Shown: positions 1-11,886 of the stretch, in pieces | Layout of the letters: each line of letters begins with the position of its first letter | Numbering within the stretch: the first letter of the stretch is position 1 | Assembly: GCA_001953115.1 (NCBI GenBank) | Contig: LSSL01007770.1 | Coordinates: 1-64,000 of the forward strand | DNA: 64,000 nt | Reading direction: 5' to 3' | Origin: Smittium mucronatum | Lineage: Eukaryota > Kickxellomycota > Harpellomycetes > Harpellales > Legeriomycetaceae | The notes under the pieces: model-generated | Databases searched by the model: none | Told to the model about the DNA's origin: nothing | Seen by the model: only the letters and a program-made list of their open reading frames with translations | Position numbers and translations under genes: made by a program

Positions 1-1931
1 ATTTTAGATATATAAACATCATGATCTACGTTTTTCAATAAATTTATTTCTCTTTCTATGAAGTTTAAACCATTTGAACTTTTTTCAAACCGAGTATTGT
101 GATTTTTTTGGTATTCGCTCTCTTCCTTTTCAATTTTCAATTTTCAATTTATCTGCTTCATCATCACTGCTGGTACATTTGCACTAGCTTTCGTGAATTT
201 TATCAGTAAATGGGTTGATATCATTTACATAATATCGAATAGACCTAAATCGAGCCAATACTAAAACACTCTAATTTGTACTCTGATAGCCTAGCGGTAG
301 TTTCAAAGATTCCAAGGTTTGAAATTCAGGGCATTATTTTATTCCAAACAACGCTTAGGCACGAATATGGAATTTTCGCCCAGAATTCTGAAACTATATA
401 TTTTGCATCATTTATATTAAATTTTTTTCCTGAAAGCCTCTACAGATATAGATTCTGAATTTATTGAAGAAACCGATGACTCAAAGGATTTCTTGATTTC
501 TTGATTCCTGAGCGTTGAAATTACAACCTAATACATAGGCTGAATTAATGAGTTTGTGTTTGGTGTTATAAACAAAACTTCAATATTATCATTTAAGACA
601 ACTAGTTATTTCGGGTTTAATTAATTATCGTCCATTAGTAAAACTATTTTGATATCAAGATTGATGATTTTACAGTATTAATTAATTTCTAATAAAAGAT
701 GGTTTAAAAAATACTCATTAAATATTTATTCGGTAATGTAACCATTTTTGGATTATCTCCATATCACCGGAAGATTTTATTAAAATTGGTTTTAAAATAT
801 ATAGGCGGTTCATAATAATATATAACATGCGATTTAATCTATAATCACCTTTAGAGTTTGATCCTACCATCAAGATAAATTTGTTTATTGAAGGGTTGAT
901 CTCAATGGAATATCTTTTTTTTTAATGAAATAAAGGTTCTTGATGGCACTTTTTTCCAATAAAAACATGTCTCATCAATGTAGAAAACCTATTTTTTATT
1001 AATAAAATAATTTAATTGGTTTGATTTTCAAAAATTTCTTTTACCTGGCAGGGTAAATAGAATTTTTCATCTATTTTTCCGTTAAGTAAATCAGCAATTT
1101 TTTTTGGCAGATTCATGATCTCCTCTGGCAGCATCATCGGTGAATTAAATGTTATAGATACGCGTCCTTATTTTGAAGTTTTCAAAAAACCGCCACTTGC
1201 TGAGAAAGGTGGGTGTTCCTCTTCTTTATTCTCGTTGCTCAGCTCTTCAAAAATCCAAATGAATTTGACTTAATTCTAGTAGTTTTATCGGATTACCTTT
1301 TTTCTAATTGGGCGTTTATCCATATTTTAAGCCTTTTTTCCATCATCAGAAAAATTACTGTTTTTTTATAATATACTCTACTCTTACTATTATCGGATAT
1401 ATTTTTACCCATTTTTCTTAAAATTTTTGAAGCATTTATTATATACTTCAAAGTGCTTTCACTGATAATATTTATTTTTATATTTATCTTGCAAAAGTTT
1501 TTTTCTGCACCCAGCATATCCAATATTTCTATCCTTTTCGAAATAGTTAATGAATTCCTCTTTCTTTTAAGGATCTTTTTACTTATTTTTGTAATTCCTG
1601 TTATATGCTACAAACTTACAGATAATTTGAACTTTTATAGCTATTTAAATTACTTTGTATTGGCCAGCTTAAGTTTAAAAAAAAAAATCATAATAAATTT
1701 TAATTGGATATAAGGCTATTTATAAATCAAATAACCTAAATTGATTGGATATATAAATCTAAGAAAACTGAAAATTCGCATAAAAAAATGGAAGAGAAAA
1801 TTCGATTTCGCGAAATCACAAAATTCGCGTAAAAATAATTCGCCTAAAATGAAGGTTACCAGTACTTGTGTATTAATTTACAGCCCGACTATTTTATAAA
1901 GCAAATCAATGATAAATTATACCAAATCGGG
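1..1931. other. AT-rich intergenic sequence
   Basis: No gene could be supported on either strand. The few open frames are short, biased to Phe/Leu/Ile/Lys and lack recognisable motifs. The stretch contains ordinary A/T homopolymers. A promoter for the gene starting at 3156 is not expected here, because a transposable element lies between. Confidence 0.6.
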
Positions 1932-1993
1932 ACTACACCTTCTCAGGACCAAATTAGAAAAAAGTAACACCAATTACAAAAAAAGTAAAAATG
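1932..1993 (+). repeat. Left terminal inverted repeat
   Basis: Inverted partner of 2983-3044, about 60 of 62 positions identical. The near identity suggests recent mobility or gene conversion compared with the decayed elements elsewhere in the window. Confidence 0.85.
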
Positions 1994-2982
1994 TGTTCAA
2001 AAAAAGAAAGTCCAATTTTGGAAGAGTTGATTTTGTTTATGCTTGTTTTGGGAATTAACTTCAAAAGACCTATTTTTAACACAATTATTTGATATGAATT
2101 AGATATTAGAGACTTGGTTTATATTTTACCCCATAATTCTATTTTCTGGGGAATATCTAGCTAAACTAGAATGGATCATAGGATAAAGGTAAGTTTGGGT
2201 TTTTTAAGCGAGAAATAAATAAAGTTGATTTATTTTTCGTGTGTTTTTCTAAGTTTATATATTTTTTATGAATTACAGTTGTTAGCGAAAAGCTCAATCG
2301 AAAATGCACCAGTTTGTTAAATTACAGAAATATCCTTTAAGAAATACTTAAAAAAATAAACTTTCAAAAAGGTAATGTACATTCATAGCACACAAGTTGA
2401 GGTTATAACACATATCCACCAGTTAATTGTATTAAATTATTCATAAAAATTGTATCCTATAATTTCACTGAAAGCTCAATAAATTTGGTTTTCTCTGTTA
2501 TTTAGATTCACTAAAAATAATTTATCATATTAAAGCCCTTTAGTTGAAGATTTGGCTGCTATTTTGACCTCTTTAAGAGATTTTATTTACATTTTACTAG
2601 TCGGATAGCACTATTTGTGCCTTCATGGGCATAACTCTTTTTAAATTTATCCAAATAGCATGGCAGAGCTAAAATGTATTGATAATAAAAGTTTTGGAAA
2701 GTTTAATTGTACCTAAATTTTACACCATTTATTTGCATAGTGTGCTGCATTATTCAAACTTATATCCTTTAAATTATAATAAACTTAAATAAAAATTATT
2801 TGTCGAATGTTTTTGAAAAGATACTTAAAATGGATACACTTTTAGAAACTATTAAATGTCAGCAAAAAATAATTTAGTATTCCCAAATTGGATATACTTT
2901 TTTCGAATTCATTTTTACTTTTTTTGTATTTGATTGGAATTTTTTCGAATCCATTTGTATTTGATTGGACTTTTTTTCAGCC

Positions 2983-3044
2983 CATTTTTACTTTTTTTGT
3001 AATTGGTGTTACTTTTTTCGAATTTGGTCCTGAAAAGGTGTAGT
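2983..3044 (-). repeat. Right terminal inverted repeat
   Basis: Inverted partner of 1932-1993. Its inner edge continues into a set of related subterminal motifs extending to about 2880. Confidence 0.85.
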
Positions 3045-3155
3045 AAAAGATTTGGTTATTTAAGAATTAATCAATCGAAAATATGTGATATAGAAATTTA
3101 AAGCATCATGCTGCATTTAGGTAAATGATATCGAATACCTTGATATTTATCCATA

Positions 3156-6100
3156 ATGAGTTATACTTCGTTGTTCAAATGGCTCAAGAAATACCAGTGG
3201 CTCATCATATTCATCTTCTCAGCTAAGATTCCTTTTGTTGGTATATATTTATTTTCTTCTGGGTTTTTATTAACACGCAATGAGCTTCCCAACAAGAGTT
3301 CACCAAACACCTTTCCTTTAGGGAATCATCTCGACACCCTATTTTTTCACAATCATAACTCAAGTCAGCAATATTCCGAATCTGACAACAAGTTAAAAGA
3401 AAACGCTAGTGTGTCGCAGATCTGGCCTACCCAAAAATATGAAAAAGTAACTATTTTAATTATTGATGCTCTGCGAATTGATTATGCCGCTTTCAATTAC
3501 AGCAATAGCAAAGGAAAATTCACTTATACTTCTAAAGATTCTATAGGGAAATATATATTAGATTCTCCCCAGTTGAATTTTAGGGACAAAATCCCGATTA
3601 TAGATTTAAAACTCTCAAAAAATCCTCTTCAATCAATGCTTTTACGTTTTAGAGCAGATCCTCCGACAACCACTCTCCAACGTTTAAAAGGTCTTACAAC
3701 TGGTCAGCTACCTACCTTTATAGATGCAGGAAGCAATTTTGCAGGAAGTTCCATTTCCGAAGATAATTGGCTGTATCAATTTTCTAACTCGTTTACTGCT
3801 CGAAATCTCAACTCTAATCAAACTAGTAGGAATTTAGTCTTCCTGGGTGATGATACTTGGTCCAGCCTTTTCCCGGTACAACTAGAGAATACTTTTCCTC
3901 CCTCTGCGCTTAAAGGATCGACTCCTTCCGATGGCTGGACTTTTTCAAGACCGTTTCCGAGCTTGGATGTTTGGGATCTAGATACAGTTGATGATGGAGT
4001 CATTTCATTTCTCCCTTTTTTTCTTCTGCCGAACTTTTCCGAACTTTCTCATAATGAAACCCCTGGTCACAACCAAATATTTTATAACAAGTGGTCTTCT
4101 CTTATTTTCAGCAACCGATCTTCTCAAAATTCAAATCATTATTCCCAAATTAACTCTGATTCTGGGTTCCCTCCAGATCCTCAAAATTTCAACCTCATAA
4201 TCGGCCATCTGTTGGGCGTTGATCATGCTGGGCATCGATATGGCCCTGTACATAAGGAGATGTCTAGAAAATTATCTCAAATGAATTCTTTAATCAGCCT
4301 CACTATAGATTCCATGGATTTGGATTTAAAAAGGCAGAAATCTTCACACCCCAATTCTAAAAACTACAACAGCTCTCTTCTGATTGTTTTTGGGGACCAT
4401 GGAATGAATATGAAGGGTGACCACGGCGGCGATAGTGATGAGGAGCTAGATGCAGGTATTTTCATGTATTCAAACATTCCATTCAAGTCGGAATCAGGCC
4501 AGAAACGCGTTTATAGAGTTCTTGAGAGAACTAAAGATTTTCTCCAAAATCTATCGATCCAAAATAATATTGAAACTGACCACGATATAAGAGATGGGTT
4601 TGCCCACAATGGGCATCTATATAACGGAAACCCGATTAGAAATATGCTGCAAGTTGATTTTGTCCCAACAATTTCCTTAATGTTGGGATTGCCGATTCCT
4701 TTCAATAACTTGGGCTCAGTAAATGGTGAGCTTTTTTGCGACTCTTTTTATAAAATACCCAACTTAAATGAAACAGTAATTCGCTCAGCTAACATTACCT
4801 TCTTCAGCAAAAAATCAAAATCTATAGATTTTAAATCTTTCATTCACAATCATGCAATCCCAAATCTTCTAATAAAGAACAGTGGCCCCGTTTTAGAATG
4901 GGGATATCTTTACTCTATGCGTCTAAATGCGGCACAAATTTATCTATATCTATCCACCTATAAAACCTTTTCCTCTAATCACGGGTTCTCGAAAGACATG
5001 CTCTCAAATTGGGACATTTTGTACAACAAAGCTCAACTATCGTATCTGGATCTTTTACATTTCAGAAATAGTTTTAATGATACTAAATTTATTGATGAAA
5101 AAGATAAATATAATCTGGAATCTTTAGAAGAAAAATCTACCATCGATTTCCTTGTTTTTTCCAGAGTCGTTTTATCAGATCTTAGGAAATCTTGGGCACA
5201 ATTTGATAACACTTTGATATATTTTGGATTGCTTTTCACGTCAATAGGTTTCATACAGTTGATATATATTGCATTTCTGATCAACGATATCGGAATATCC
5301 CCAATTTGCAATATTGCTTTTAAGTCTTTAATCTCTGGTGTTGCTTTCAACTTTTTGTCCACAAGAATGATTAAATTTTTTTCAATAATATTTCAAGCTA
5401 TTTCTGGCTCCAGTGTATTTTTGGAACTTTCTGAAAAATTTCAAAAAAATCCCAAAGCTGGGCTTGGTATTTCAGCATCATTATCTTCTCTTACTTTCCT
5501 AACTTTGTCTATTCTTTACAAAAAGGTTAAACCTTTAAACCACCAAACTGGTAAGATTGTAAATGACGAAAAATCCGGCGGAGATGTTACTCGTTCCAGA
5601 TATAAGCTTTCGATTTTGAATCTTCTTTCTGTTGCAGGGATTATTATCACTCTCTTACATTCTTTGATTTTCACATCCAATAGCTTTACAATCAACGAAG
5701 AAAGTGTTGTCTTTTATCTCTTACAGACTTATTTCTTACTCCTATTGCTTTTTGGGCTTTGGAACATAAAAAGCTTCATCTTTCAAAAGAAAGAAGTCAG
5801 GGATTATTTCGTTTCTGTCTTTTGTATTGCCAACGTTATCTCTCTAAATAAAATTTCTACAATTTCTTCAGTTTGTAGAGAGGAGACCAGCTCTTTTTGC
5901 AACACCACTTTCTATGGATTCGGTCAATCCCCCTCTCTGACTGTATCCACAGTATCGTTGAGTATTTTTGGAATGATCCTTTCTTACATTACACCTCTAC
6001 TATTAAAGGCTCTTGTTTTTAAAGGCTCGTACAAAGACATTTATAGTACGAATATTTGGACGTCTTTAGGTTTAAGCTCAACGTTGACACTATCTTCGTT

Positions 6101-7367
6101 TTACTGGCTTATAGACTCCATTCAGGGGAATTTATCCAATGTACTGGGATCAGAGAAAGATGGGTTAAATTTTGCAGCCCAAAATATTAATCTTTCTTTT
6201 GAGGGTTTCATTAACTGGCTAATAGTCTGGATTGGTCAGATTGATGAATGGACGCTAAACATGATTAAACTATATTTGCCGAGAGTTTCATTCGCTATCA
6301 TAATTTTTACAGGAGTGCCTTGTGTTTGGTTCACAATTGCTCTTTATAAAAAAAACCAAAAAAGCGGAAGCCGCCCGCCCGGACACCCGATCCTTGGGTC
6401 ATACCGAAATAATTCAAATGTATCTAGTTCGGCTAAAAAAAAAAATCTGGAAAAGCCAGTAAATAGAAACGATTCTACTTTTAAAAACGAAAATGGAACA
6501 ACCATTGAAGTTCCGACCATTTATGGATCTGATAATTATTGTTCTGAATCAAGAAGCCAAAAAGATCTTCTGAAACTCTACTTAATTATAGTCACAATTG
6601 TATATTCAGTCCTCTGTATAGTATCGCCCCCCATGGGAACCATCATGCTGACCATTTTGCTTTTTAGTCTTTTGTTAGTAGCAAAAGGAGTTGATAGTCT
6701 CATTACCTCAATTGTTCCTAAAGAAAGTGAGTGCTATTCAGAAAATATGCACAGATACATAATTCTTGCAACAATTTTTGTCAATATCTCACATTTCCAT
6801 TACTTTACCACTGGTCATCAATTTACTATCCCATCAATACAATGGTCAGTGGGTTTCGTTGGCCTCAAATCAATGTCATTTTTATTCTCTGGAACAAATA
6901 TATTTTTTAACACGTTTTCGTCACCAATTCTGGTTTCTATATTTTTGCCTTCGATTATTATTTACATTTATAGCAAAAAAAAAGTTCTACATGAACTCAG
7001 CACTTGCAATATCTCCATATCTAACAAAAAAACAGACTCCAAAGCCATTAAAATCGATGTAACTGACACAGAAGACCATTCCCTCAACACGAAAATATAT
7101 TCACATAAAAATCTACCAGGTGATACTTCTACTGAAGAAATATATTTTGCGAATCCAATATCTCTTGATGTAATTACCCTTTCCTTGATATATTTATCCT
7201 TTCAACTATTCATAACACTACTTTCTATGGTATTTGCAAACCACTTCAAGCGTCATCTTATGGTATGGAAGATATTTTGTCCTAGATTCATCTTTGCTGT
7301 TATGTTTTATGGATTTTCCTTTATTGCTATTATAATGGCAAATTTTTTCTTTTCGGCTTTGCTTTGA
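3156..7367 (+). CDS. GPI13: GPI ethanolamine phosphate transferase 3 (PIG-O/Gpi13)
   Basis: A single 1403-residue exon. The family adds phosphoethanolamine to the third mannose of GPI precursors in the ER membrane, the bridge later joined to protein. Seen: an N-terminal membrane segment (about 14-36), then a lumenal alkaline-phosphatase-like domain with the metal-site motif IDALRIDY (D104), the PPTTTLQRLKG nucleophile region (169-179), GVDHAGHRYGP (about 356-366) and FGDHGMNMKGDHGG (about 411-425). From about residue 685 to the end there are many hydrophobic segments, as expected for the polytopic C-terminal half. The protein is longer than typical family members of about 1000-1100 residues; part of the excess is a charged, Asn/Ser-rich loop at about 1066-1135 between membrane segments. 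PIG-N and PIG-G share the fold, but the motif context and long multi-span tail fit PIG-O best. The ATG has A at -3. Confidence 0.93.
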   Translation: MSYTSLFKWLKKYQWLIIFIFSAKIPFVGIYLFSSGFLLTRNELPNKSSPNTFPLGNHLDTLFFHNHNSSQQYSESDNKLKENASVSQIWPTQKYEKVTILIIDALRIDYAAFNYSNSKGKFTYTSKDSIGKYILDSPQLNFRDKIPIIDLKLSKNPLQSMLLRFRADPPTTTLQRLKGLTTGQLPTFIDAGSNFAGSSISEDNWLYQFSNSFTARNLNSNQTSRNLVFLGDDTWSSLFPVQLENTFPPSALKGSTPSDGWTFSRPFPSLDVWDLDTVDDGVISFLPFFLLPNFSELSHNETPGHNQIFYNKWSSLIFSNRSSQNSNHYSQINSDSGFPPDPQNFNLIIGHLLGVDHAGHRYGPVHKEMSRKLSQMNSLISLTIDSMDLDLKRQKSSHPNSKNYNSSLLIVFGDHGMNMKGDHGGDSDEELDAGIFMYSNIPFKSESGQKRVYRVLERTKDFLQNLSIQNNIETDHDIRDGFAHNGHLYNGNPIRNMLQVDFVPTISLMLGLPIPFNNLGSVNGELFCDSFYKIPNLNETVIRSANITFFSKKSKSIDFKSFIHNHAIPNLLIKNSGPVLEWGYLYSMRLNAAQIYLYLSTYKTFSSNHGFSKDMLSNWDILYNKAQLSYLDLLHFRNSFNDTKFIDEKDKYNLESLEEKSTIDFLVFSRVVLSDLRKSWAQFDNTLIYFGLLFTSIGFIQLIYIAFLINDIGISPICNIAFKSLISGVAFNFLSTRMIKFFSIIFQAISGSSVFLELSEKFQKNPKAGLGISASLSSLTFLTLSILYKKVKPLNHQTGKIVNDEKSGGDVTRSRYKLSILNLLSVAGIIITLLHSLIFTSNSFTINEESVVFYLLQTYFLLLLLFGLWNIKSFIFQKKEVRDYFVSVFCIANVISLNKISTISSVCREETSSFCNTTFYGFGQSPSLTVSTVSLSIFGMILSYITPLLLKALVFKGSYKDIYSTNIWTSLGLSSTLTLSSFYWLIDSIQGNLSNVLGSEKDGLNFAAQNINLSFEGFINWLIVWIGQIDEWTLNMIKLYLPRVSFAIIIFTGVPCVWFTIALYKKNQKSGSRPPGHPILGSYRNNSNVSSSAKKKNLEKPVNRNDSTFKNENGTTIEVPTIYGSDNYCSESRSQKDLLKLYLIIVTIVYSVLCIVSPPMGTIMLTILLFSLLLVAKGVDSLITSIVPKESECYSENMHRYIILATIFVNISHFHYFTTGHQFTIPSIQWSVGFVGLKSMSFLFSGTNIFFNTFSSPILVSIFLPSIIIYIYSKKKVLHELSTCNISISNKKTDSKAIKIDVTDTEDHSLNTKIYSHKNLPGDTSTEEIYFANPISLDVITLSLIYLSFQLFITLLSMVFANHFKRHLMVWKIFCPRFIFAVMFYGFSFIAIIMANFFFSALL

Positions 7368-10300
7368 AATATCGTTGATCTCCGCATTTTTATTGATAAT
7401 ATCGCTATTTTTTAATTTTTTTTTATGAAAAGAAAAAGACTAAAATTTTCCATTTTTATTAATTCTCAGAATTTTTATTAGTTTTCCTTCTCATTGATTT
7501 CAAACAACATTTTATAAGATTTATTATTTTTGAAATTATAATTAAAAACTGAAAAAAAAAATCATCATAAACCATTGTTAAACACATAATGATATTTTCT
7601 CCGCCCCTTTAATCCATCTAAAGTCATTTATTCTTATTCTTTAGTTTGTAGACTTTGATCACTGTTGTTTTTTAATATCGAAGTTTCCTAATAAAGTTAG
7701 TTAACATTTAAAACATTTTTTTTTTTTGGAGTAAAGGGCTAATATGCCGAAAAACGTATCTCAAATACGTTATTCCTATTACAGAAGCTACATATCCCTT
7801 CCCGCTCAACGTCTCAGTTACATCATTTATTATTTAAACCTCTAAAAATTAACAAATAGAAAGGATCATAACTTATATTACATACAGTACCATATAAATA
7901 ATTTACAGATTTTACAGTTTATGATACTGACATAAAAATCTAGACATTTTTTCAAGTTTTTTGGTTTTTATTATGGCTTTCTGTATCAATTAAATTGCTT
8001 AATATTGGTAGCATCAAACCCACAGTATTCAAATATAAAAGAAAATATTTTATGATAATATTCAGTAATATTTTTTGAGTAATGAAAAATCCAAATCCAA
8101 ATTATTTTTGTATGTGACATATTTTTTGGTTTATTTTATAGCTGGCTTTTTTATCTATTATTTTTATAATTTGGCTGGTTTTACGATTTTTTAATTTATT
8201 GAAATATAATCCAAATCGAAAAAGATTCTGAGAAACACGCTTATTGATAACATCACTAAGCGAGCTAATTATTTAGATCAACATTTTTTTTACAAGTATA
8301 TTCCTTGATTCTTCACTCTGTTTAGAGCACTTCTTTTTTTTCCCCCTTTTGGAAATAATCGGATTTATAACTCTTATTTCTAAAAATAAAACAATTGAAT
8401 TCCAAAACACCTTTGCCTATTATTTTTTTCATTCCATGAAATACCTTAATTTTACATTTAGGTGAAAAATCATTGATTTTTTATAAGACTATTTCTCAAC
8501 ATATACATCAAATTCTTTTGTAAGATATGAATTTGTATTATATAAAGCTCTTTCTCTGATATTAGCCTTATATTCTATATGTTTAAGAAAATCTACTATT
8601 ATCACAACAGGGTTGATTAATGATATAAAAGTAATAGTATAAAAAGCTCTCTCCGATTTAAAAAGTGGGTATAAAAAAAAAGTGTATAAGGATTTGTTAT
8701 CATCTCTTCCCAGAAGATTTTAACAAGCTACTATCGATTTAATAACTTATTGCATAATTATAGTATAGTTCGATCACTGGCTAATTTTTTAGTACATATT
8801 TTTAGGGATTGAATATATTTCCTTCACAAGAAACTTTTTACAAATATATTTTATTTATTTTTAATGAATTTTTTTTCCCGCTTAAACCCTCAAATAAAAT
8901 TTCATTTTTGAATAAGTCACTGCCTAAAAAAAACTTGAATTAATATTTACAACTTTAAACACAGATTTTGATAAAAATCCCGGGTTTTCTGATCCCAATT
9001 TTATTATAAAAATTTCATTTAAAATAATTTAGCTGATTATTTCCAACAAAAACGCTTCTAAAATAATTATTAGATTTTTTTTTTGTACATTTTCTAATTG
9101 ATGGTAAAAACTACAAAAAAAAATTATAGTTAAGTTGTTAATTTAATAGTTATTTACAGATTAAATATTCTTGGCTGTGTTATAAGTAGTGGATGTGATT
9201 TAACAAGTTACTTTTAATTTTATTTACATTTTAAATTTATGAAAAAAATCTATAATCAAACATATGTTAAAGTAAGCTTTTTTACTGTTCAAAAAGAGAA
9301 TTACATAAATATTTTTTTATTTTATAAATTTTTTTCGCCTTTTATATGAAATAAATAACGTATATAATAGTTTATAAATATGTATATATGCCTTAAATTT
9401 CAATATTTTCCAAAAATTAAAAAATATAAAAAACCGAAAAAACACGTACATTTGAAATTTGAATGCAAAATTTTTGAACAAAGCGCAATAATAGATAAAG
9501 GGGAGTTTTTTAAATTAAATTTATTTTAAATAATACTAAAGTGTTAATGTTAAATCTGACTTGTAATTGCTAACCAATTTTAAAGCTTTTTTGGGATGAG
9601 ACGTAATTATCAACCACTTTGAGTAAATACAACTTAATGTAATACTACAATTGAACCTTTACGGAACTGAAACAACTACCCGTAATAACACCATATAAAC
9701 AATGATGATAAATTGAATTAGAATCAGAGCTAGTTAAAAGTGGCCAAAACCATAAAAAAAACCAATATGTGAAAAAAATAATTTTTCTTGTGTGTTTAGG
9801 TATATAAATAGCTGCAGTTATAGCGAAATGGATATATTTTGTGGATGATGATTTTATTTTTTTAATTTTTTTGAAAATTTGGCGACAATAAAAAGCTCAG
9901 CTAAAATATCCTCTTGACAGCCATCTATTTTTTTAATGGTTGAATTATTTGTACTTTCATTTAGAAAAAAAAAACCACTTTAAATAATTTGATTATTATA
10001 TTTTCATGATTAATTTTATGATTGAAATTTTGGGCCTATTAAATACGGATAAAAAAACTTAAAGGTCAAAATCACAAAAATGGATCGAAGCCACCAAAAA
10101 AAAATCAAAGAAATTTTCGGATCAAAAACGCATATTTTACATATATTTGATCTATGATAATACTGGATTATTTTTTGTGTGCTTTAAAAAAGAGATATTG
10201 CTCATCAATAATAAATAATATTTTAATTATTTCGAAATTTTTCTAAGAGCTTTGAAAAATAAATTACATATCTAATTACCCCTTTTTAATATGATAAAAC

Positions 10301-10942
10301 TGTAGTGTTAAATTCTTTAGGAAAATAATGATTTAAAATACATTCCTTGGAGTTATTTATAATAAGTTTGCTAAAATTGACTGTTTATATTGAGACATCT
10401 TGTGTTTAGTTTTAGGGTTATATTTTCATACCATCTTTGAGCATATAATAATCTAAATTCCAGCAGGAATATTATTACTTAGAATTTCACAATTTATATT
10501 TAATTTGGTTTGAATTCAATCTCTTCAGGGAAGAAGTATGTTTCGAAATAATAAAAACTAAATTTCAGTCACAACCTATGACTTTTGTTATCAAAGCTTT
10601 GTTTTCTGCAATAGAATTAATATTTAATTAGGATATTATTCTATTTTACTGTTGGGGGGGGGGGATAAATTAAAGACAAATACGGCGCTCTTAAAAGTCA
10701 CCATATCTTATAAAACCCATAATCATACAAATAAATCCCAATATCGATATATGTGCTCTAACCTCTATTATTTCATTTGAAAAATCATAGGATGCATCTT
10801 GTATTCAAAGAATAAACACTCTAATCTCTATCCATTTTTCCAAAAGAATACCTCTTTGGGTTTAGATAAAAAAAATTATTAAGAGCTTTTTGAAAAAAAA
10901 ATTTTGTATTAAGCATTAATACTTTTGAGCCTATCTATTATA
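7368..10942. other. AT-rich intergenic sequence
   Basis: No coding frame or RNA gene could be supported. It contains many A/T homopolymers and a short G-run at about 10653. The 3' end and polyadenylation region of the upstream gene must lie in the first few hundred bases, which are rich in AATAAA-like and T-run sequence, but no single site stands out. Confidence 0.6.
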
Positions 10943-11204
10943 TGGGAGATTCTCTTTGAGAGCGGACACTTTCATACTAAATTTTTACCATTTTCCTAAT
11001 TCGGAAATATGGTGAAAAGATAAAACAAGTTATTGAGTATCTCAATATATGAATTTTAGAGGTAAGTTTTCTATTGGTAAAATATTGAAATTTTATCAGA
11101 GACAGAATGCTTTTCTATTTTTATTGGACTCAATTAAAATAAATTCAAGTGTAGCCAATAGTTTGGACAGTAAAAAAAAGTCTGGTCTTCGAAAGAATCC
11201 CCCA
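10943..11204. mobile_element. MITE family A, copy 1
   Basis: About 262 bp starting TGGGAGATTCTCTTTGAGAG and ending GAAAGAATCCCCCA, the approximate reverse complement of the start, with TA on both sides. The interior matches the copy at 34440-34703 over nearly its whole length (shared words include CTAATTCGGAAATA/CTAATTTGGAAATA, ATGAATTTTAGAGG and AGTCTGGTCTTCGAAAGAAT). No coding capacity. TA flanks and short length suggest a Tc1/mariner-type non-autonomous element; this is inference. Confidence 0.8.
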
Positions 11205-11886
11205 TATAAATCCAGAAAAAAATCCCTGGTTGTTAATAATTATAAATTTTATTAGTAAAAATTGTTATTTTTGATCTGAAAAGTGAAATGATGGAAATTT
11301 TATTCTATCAAGCAAAAACTATAGATTCCTCTGTTCTGTATGTTTTCACGACTTTTTTTATCACAAATCAAATTCCCATAAAGCGATATTGAAACTGAGA
11401 TGAAGAATAAATCTGTCAAACAGTCTCTCGTTTTGAAAGGTGATATTCATACATATATATGTTTAAGTTTCTCCGCATATATATACTTTCAAAGCTTTTG
11501 TTTATCTCTTTTATAACTTTAAAGCTGGTATAAAACCACAAGGTTTAAACCCGGAGTACTGTTTAAATTGATTTATATTGCCACTTGTACTGGTTTCAAA
11601 AAATAGTGATATCTTCTATCGATAATAACTTTTATTTATACGTATTATGAATGCCACCATTTGTAAAATTTATCAGTTTATATTTGAACATTATGAAATA
11701 ACTATCTACAGAATTGTAATATAAATTAATGCTCATTTTTTTTAGTGAAACGAAATTCGCTTTAACAGAAAATTGATATTAATATCACTACAATTTGCCT
11801 TGAATTAATAGGAGTAGCGGAATCTCTTTAAACTGACCATTTAGAAATTTAAAGTTTGTGAGGAACTAAAAAATAATTGTGTAAAA
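11205..11886. other. Intergenic sequence
   Basis: Nothing recognised. AT-rich, without a supportable reading frame. Confidence 0.5.

Larger units (their letters stand above)
1932..3044. mobile_element. Non-autonomous DNA transposon with long TIRs
   Basis: The element is bounded by inverted repeats of 62 bp at 1932-1993 and 2983-3044 that differ at only two positions by eye. Both ends read ACTACACCTT inward and continue through a run with GTAACACCAATTAC followed by an A-run and GTAAAAATG. Subterminal sequence on the right repeats the same words several times (AAAAAGTCCAAT and ACAAAAAAAGTAAAAATG variants), as is common in transposase-binding ends. No transposase frame exists in the roughly 1 kb interior, so it is a deletion derivative or MITE-like element. 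The superfamily is not assigned; a clean target-site duplication is not obvious, although TA flanks are possible. It ends 111 bp before the start codon of the GPI13/PIG-O gene, so it sits in that gene's promoter. Confidence 0.8.

Noticed and set aside
276..458. Short frame, plus A-box-like TAGCCTAGCGGTAG and B-box-like GGTTTGAAATTC suggesting a tRNA or tRNA-derived SINE
   Set aside because: The spacing is too short, no cloverleaf stems pair and the B box is imperfect. The frame lacks an ATG start and any motif.
1293..1713. Overlapping short frames on both strands
   Set aside because: Composition is that of AT-rich random sequence (Ile, Phe, Lys, Leu) and no motif or start context supports a gene.
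11049..11255. A 68-codon frame
   Set aside because: It lies almost entirely inside the family A element and has no counterpart that stays open in the sister copy at 34440.
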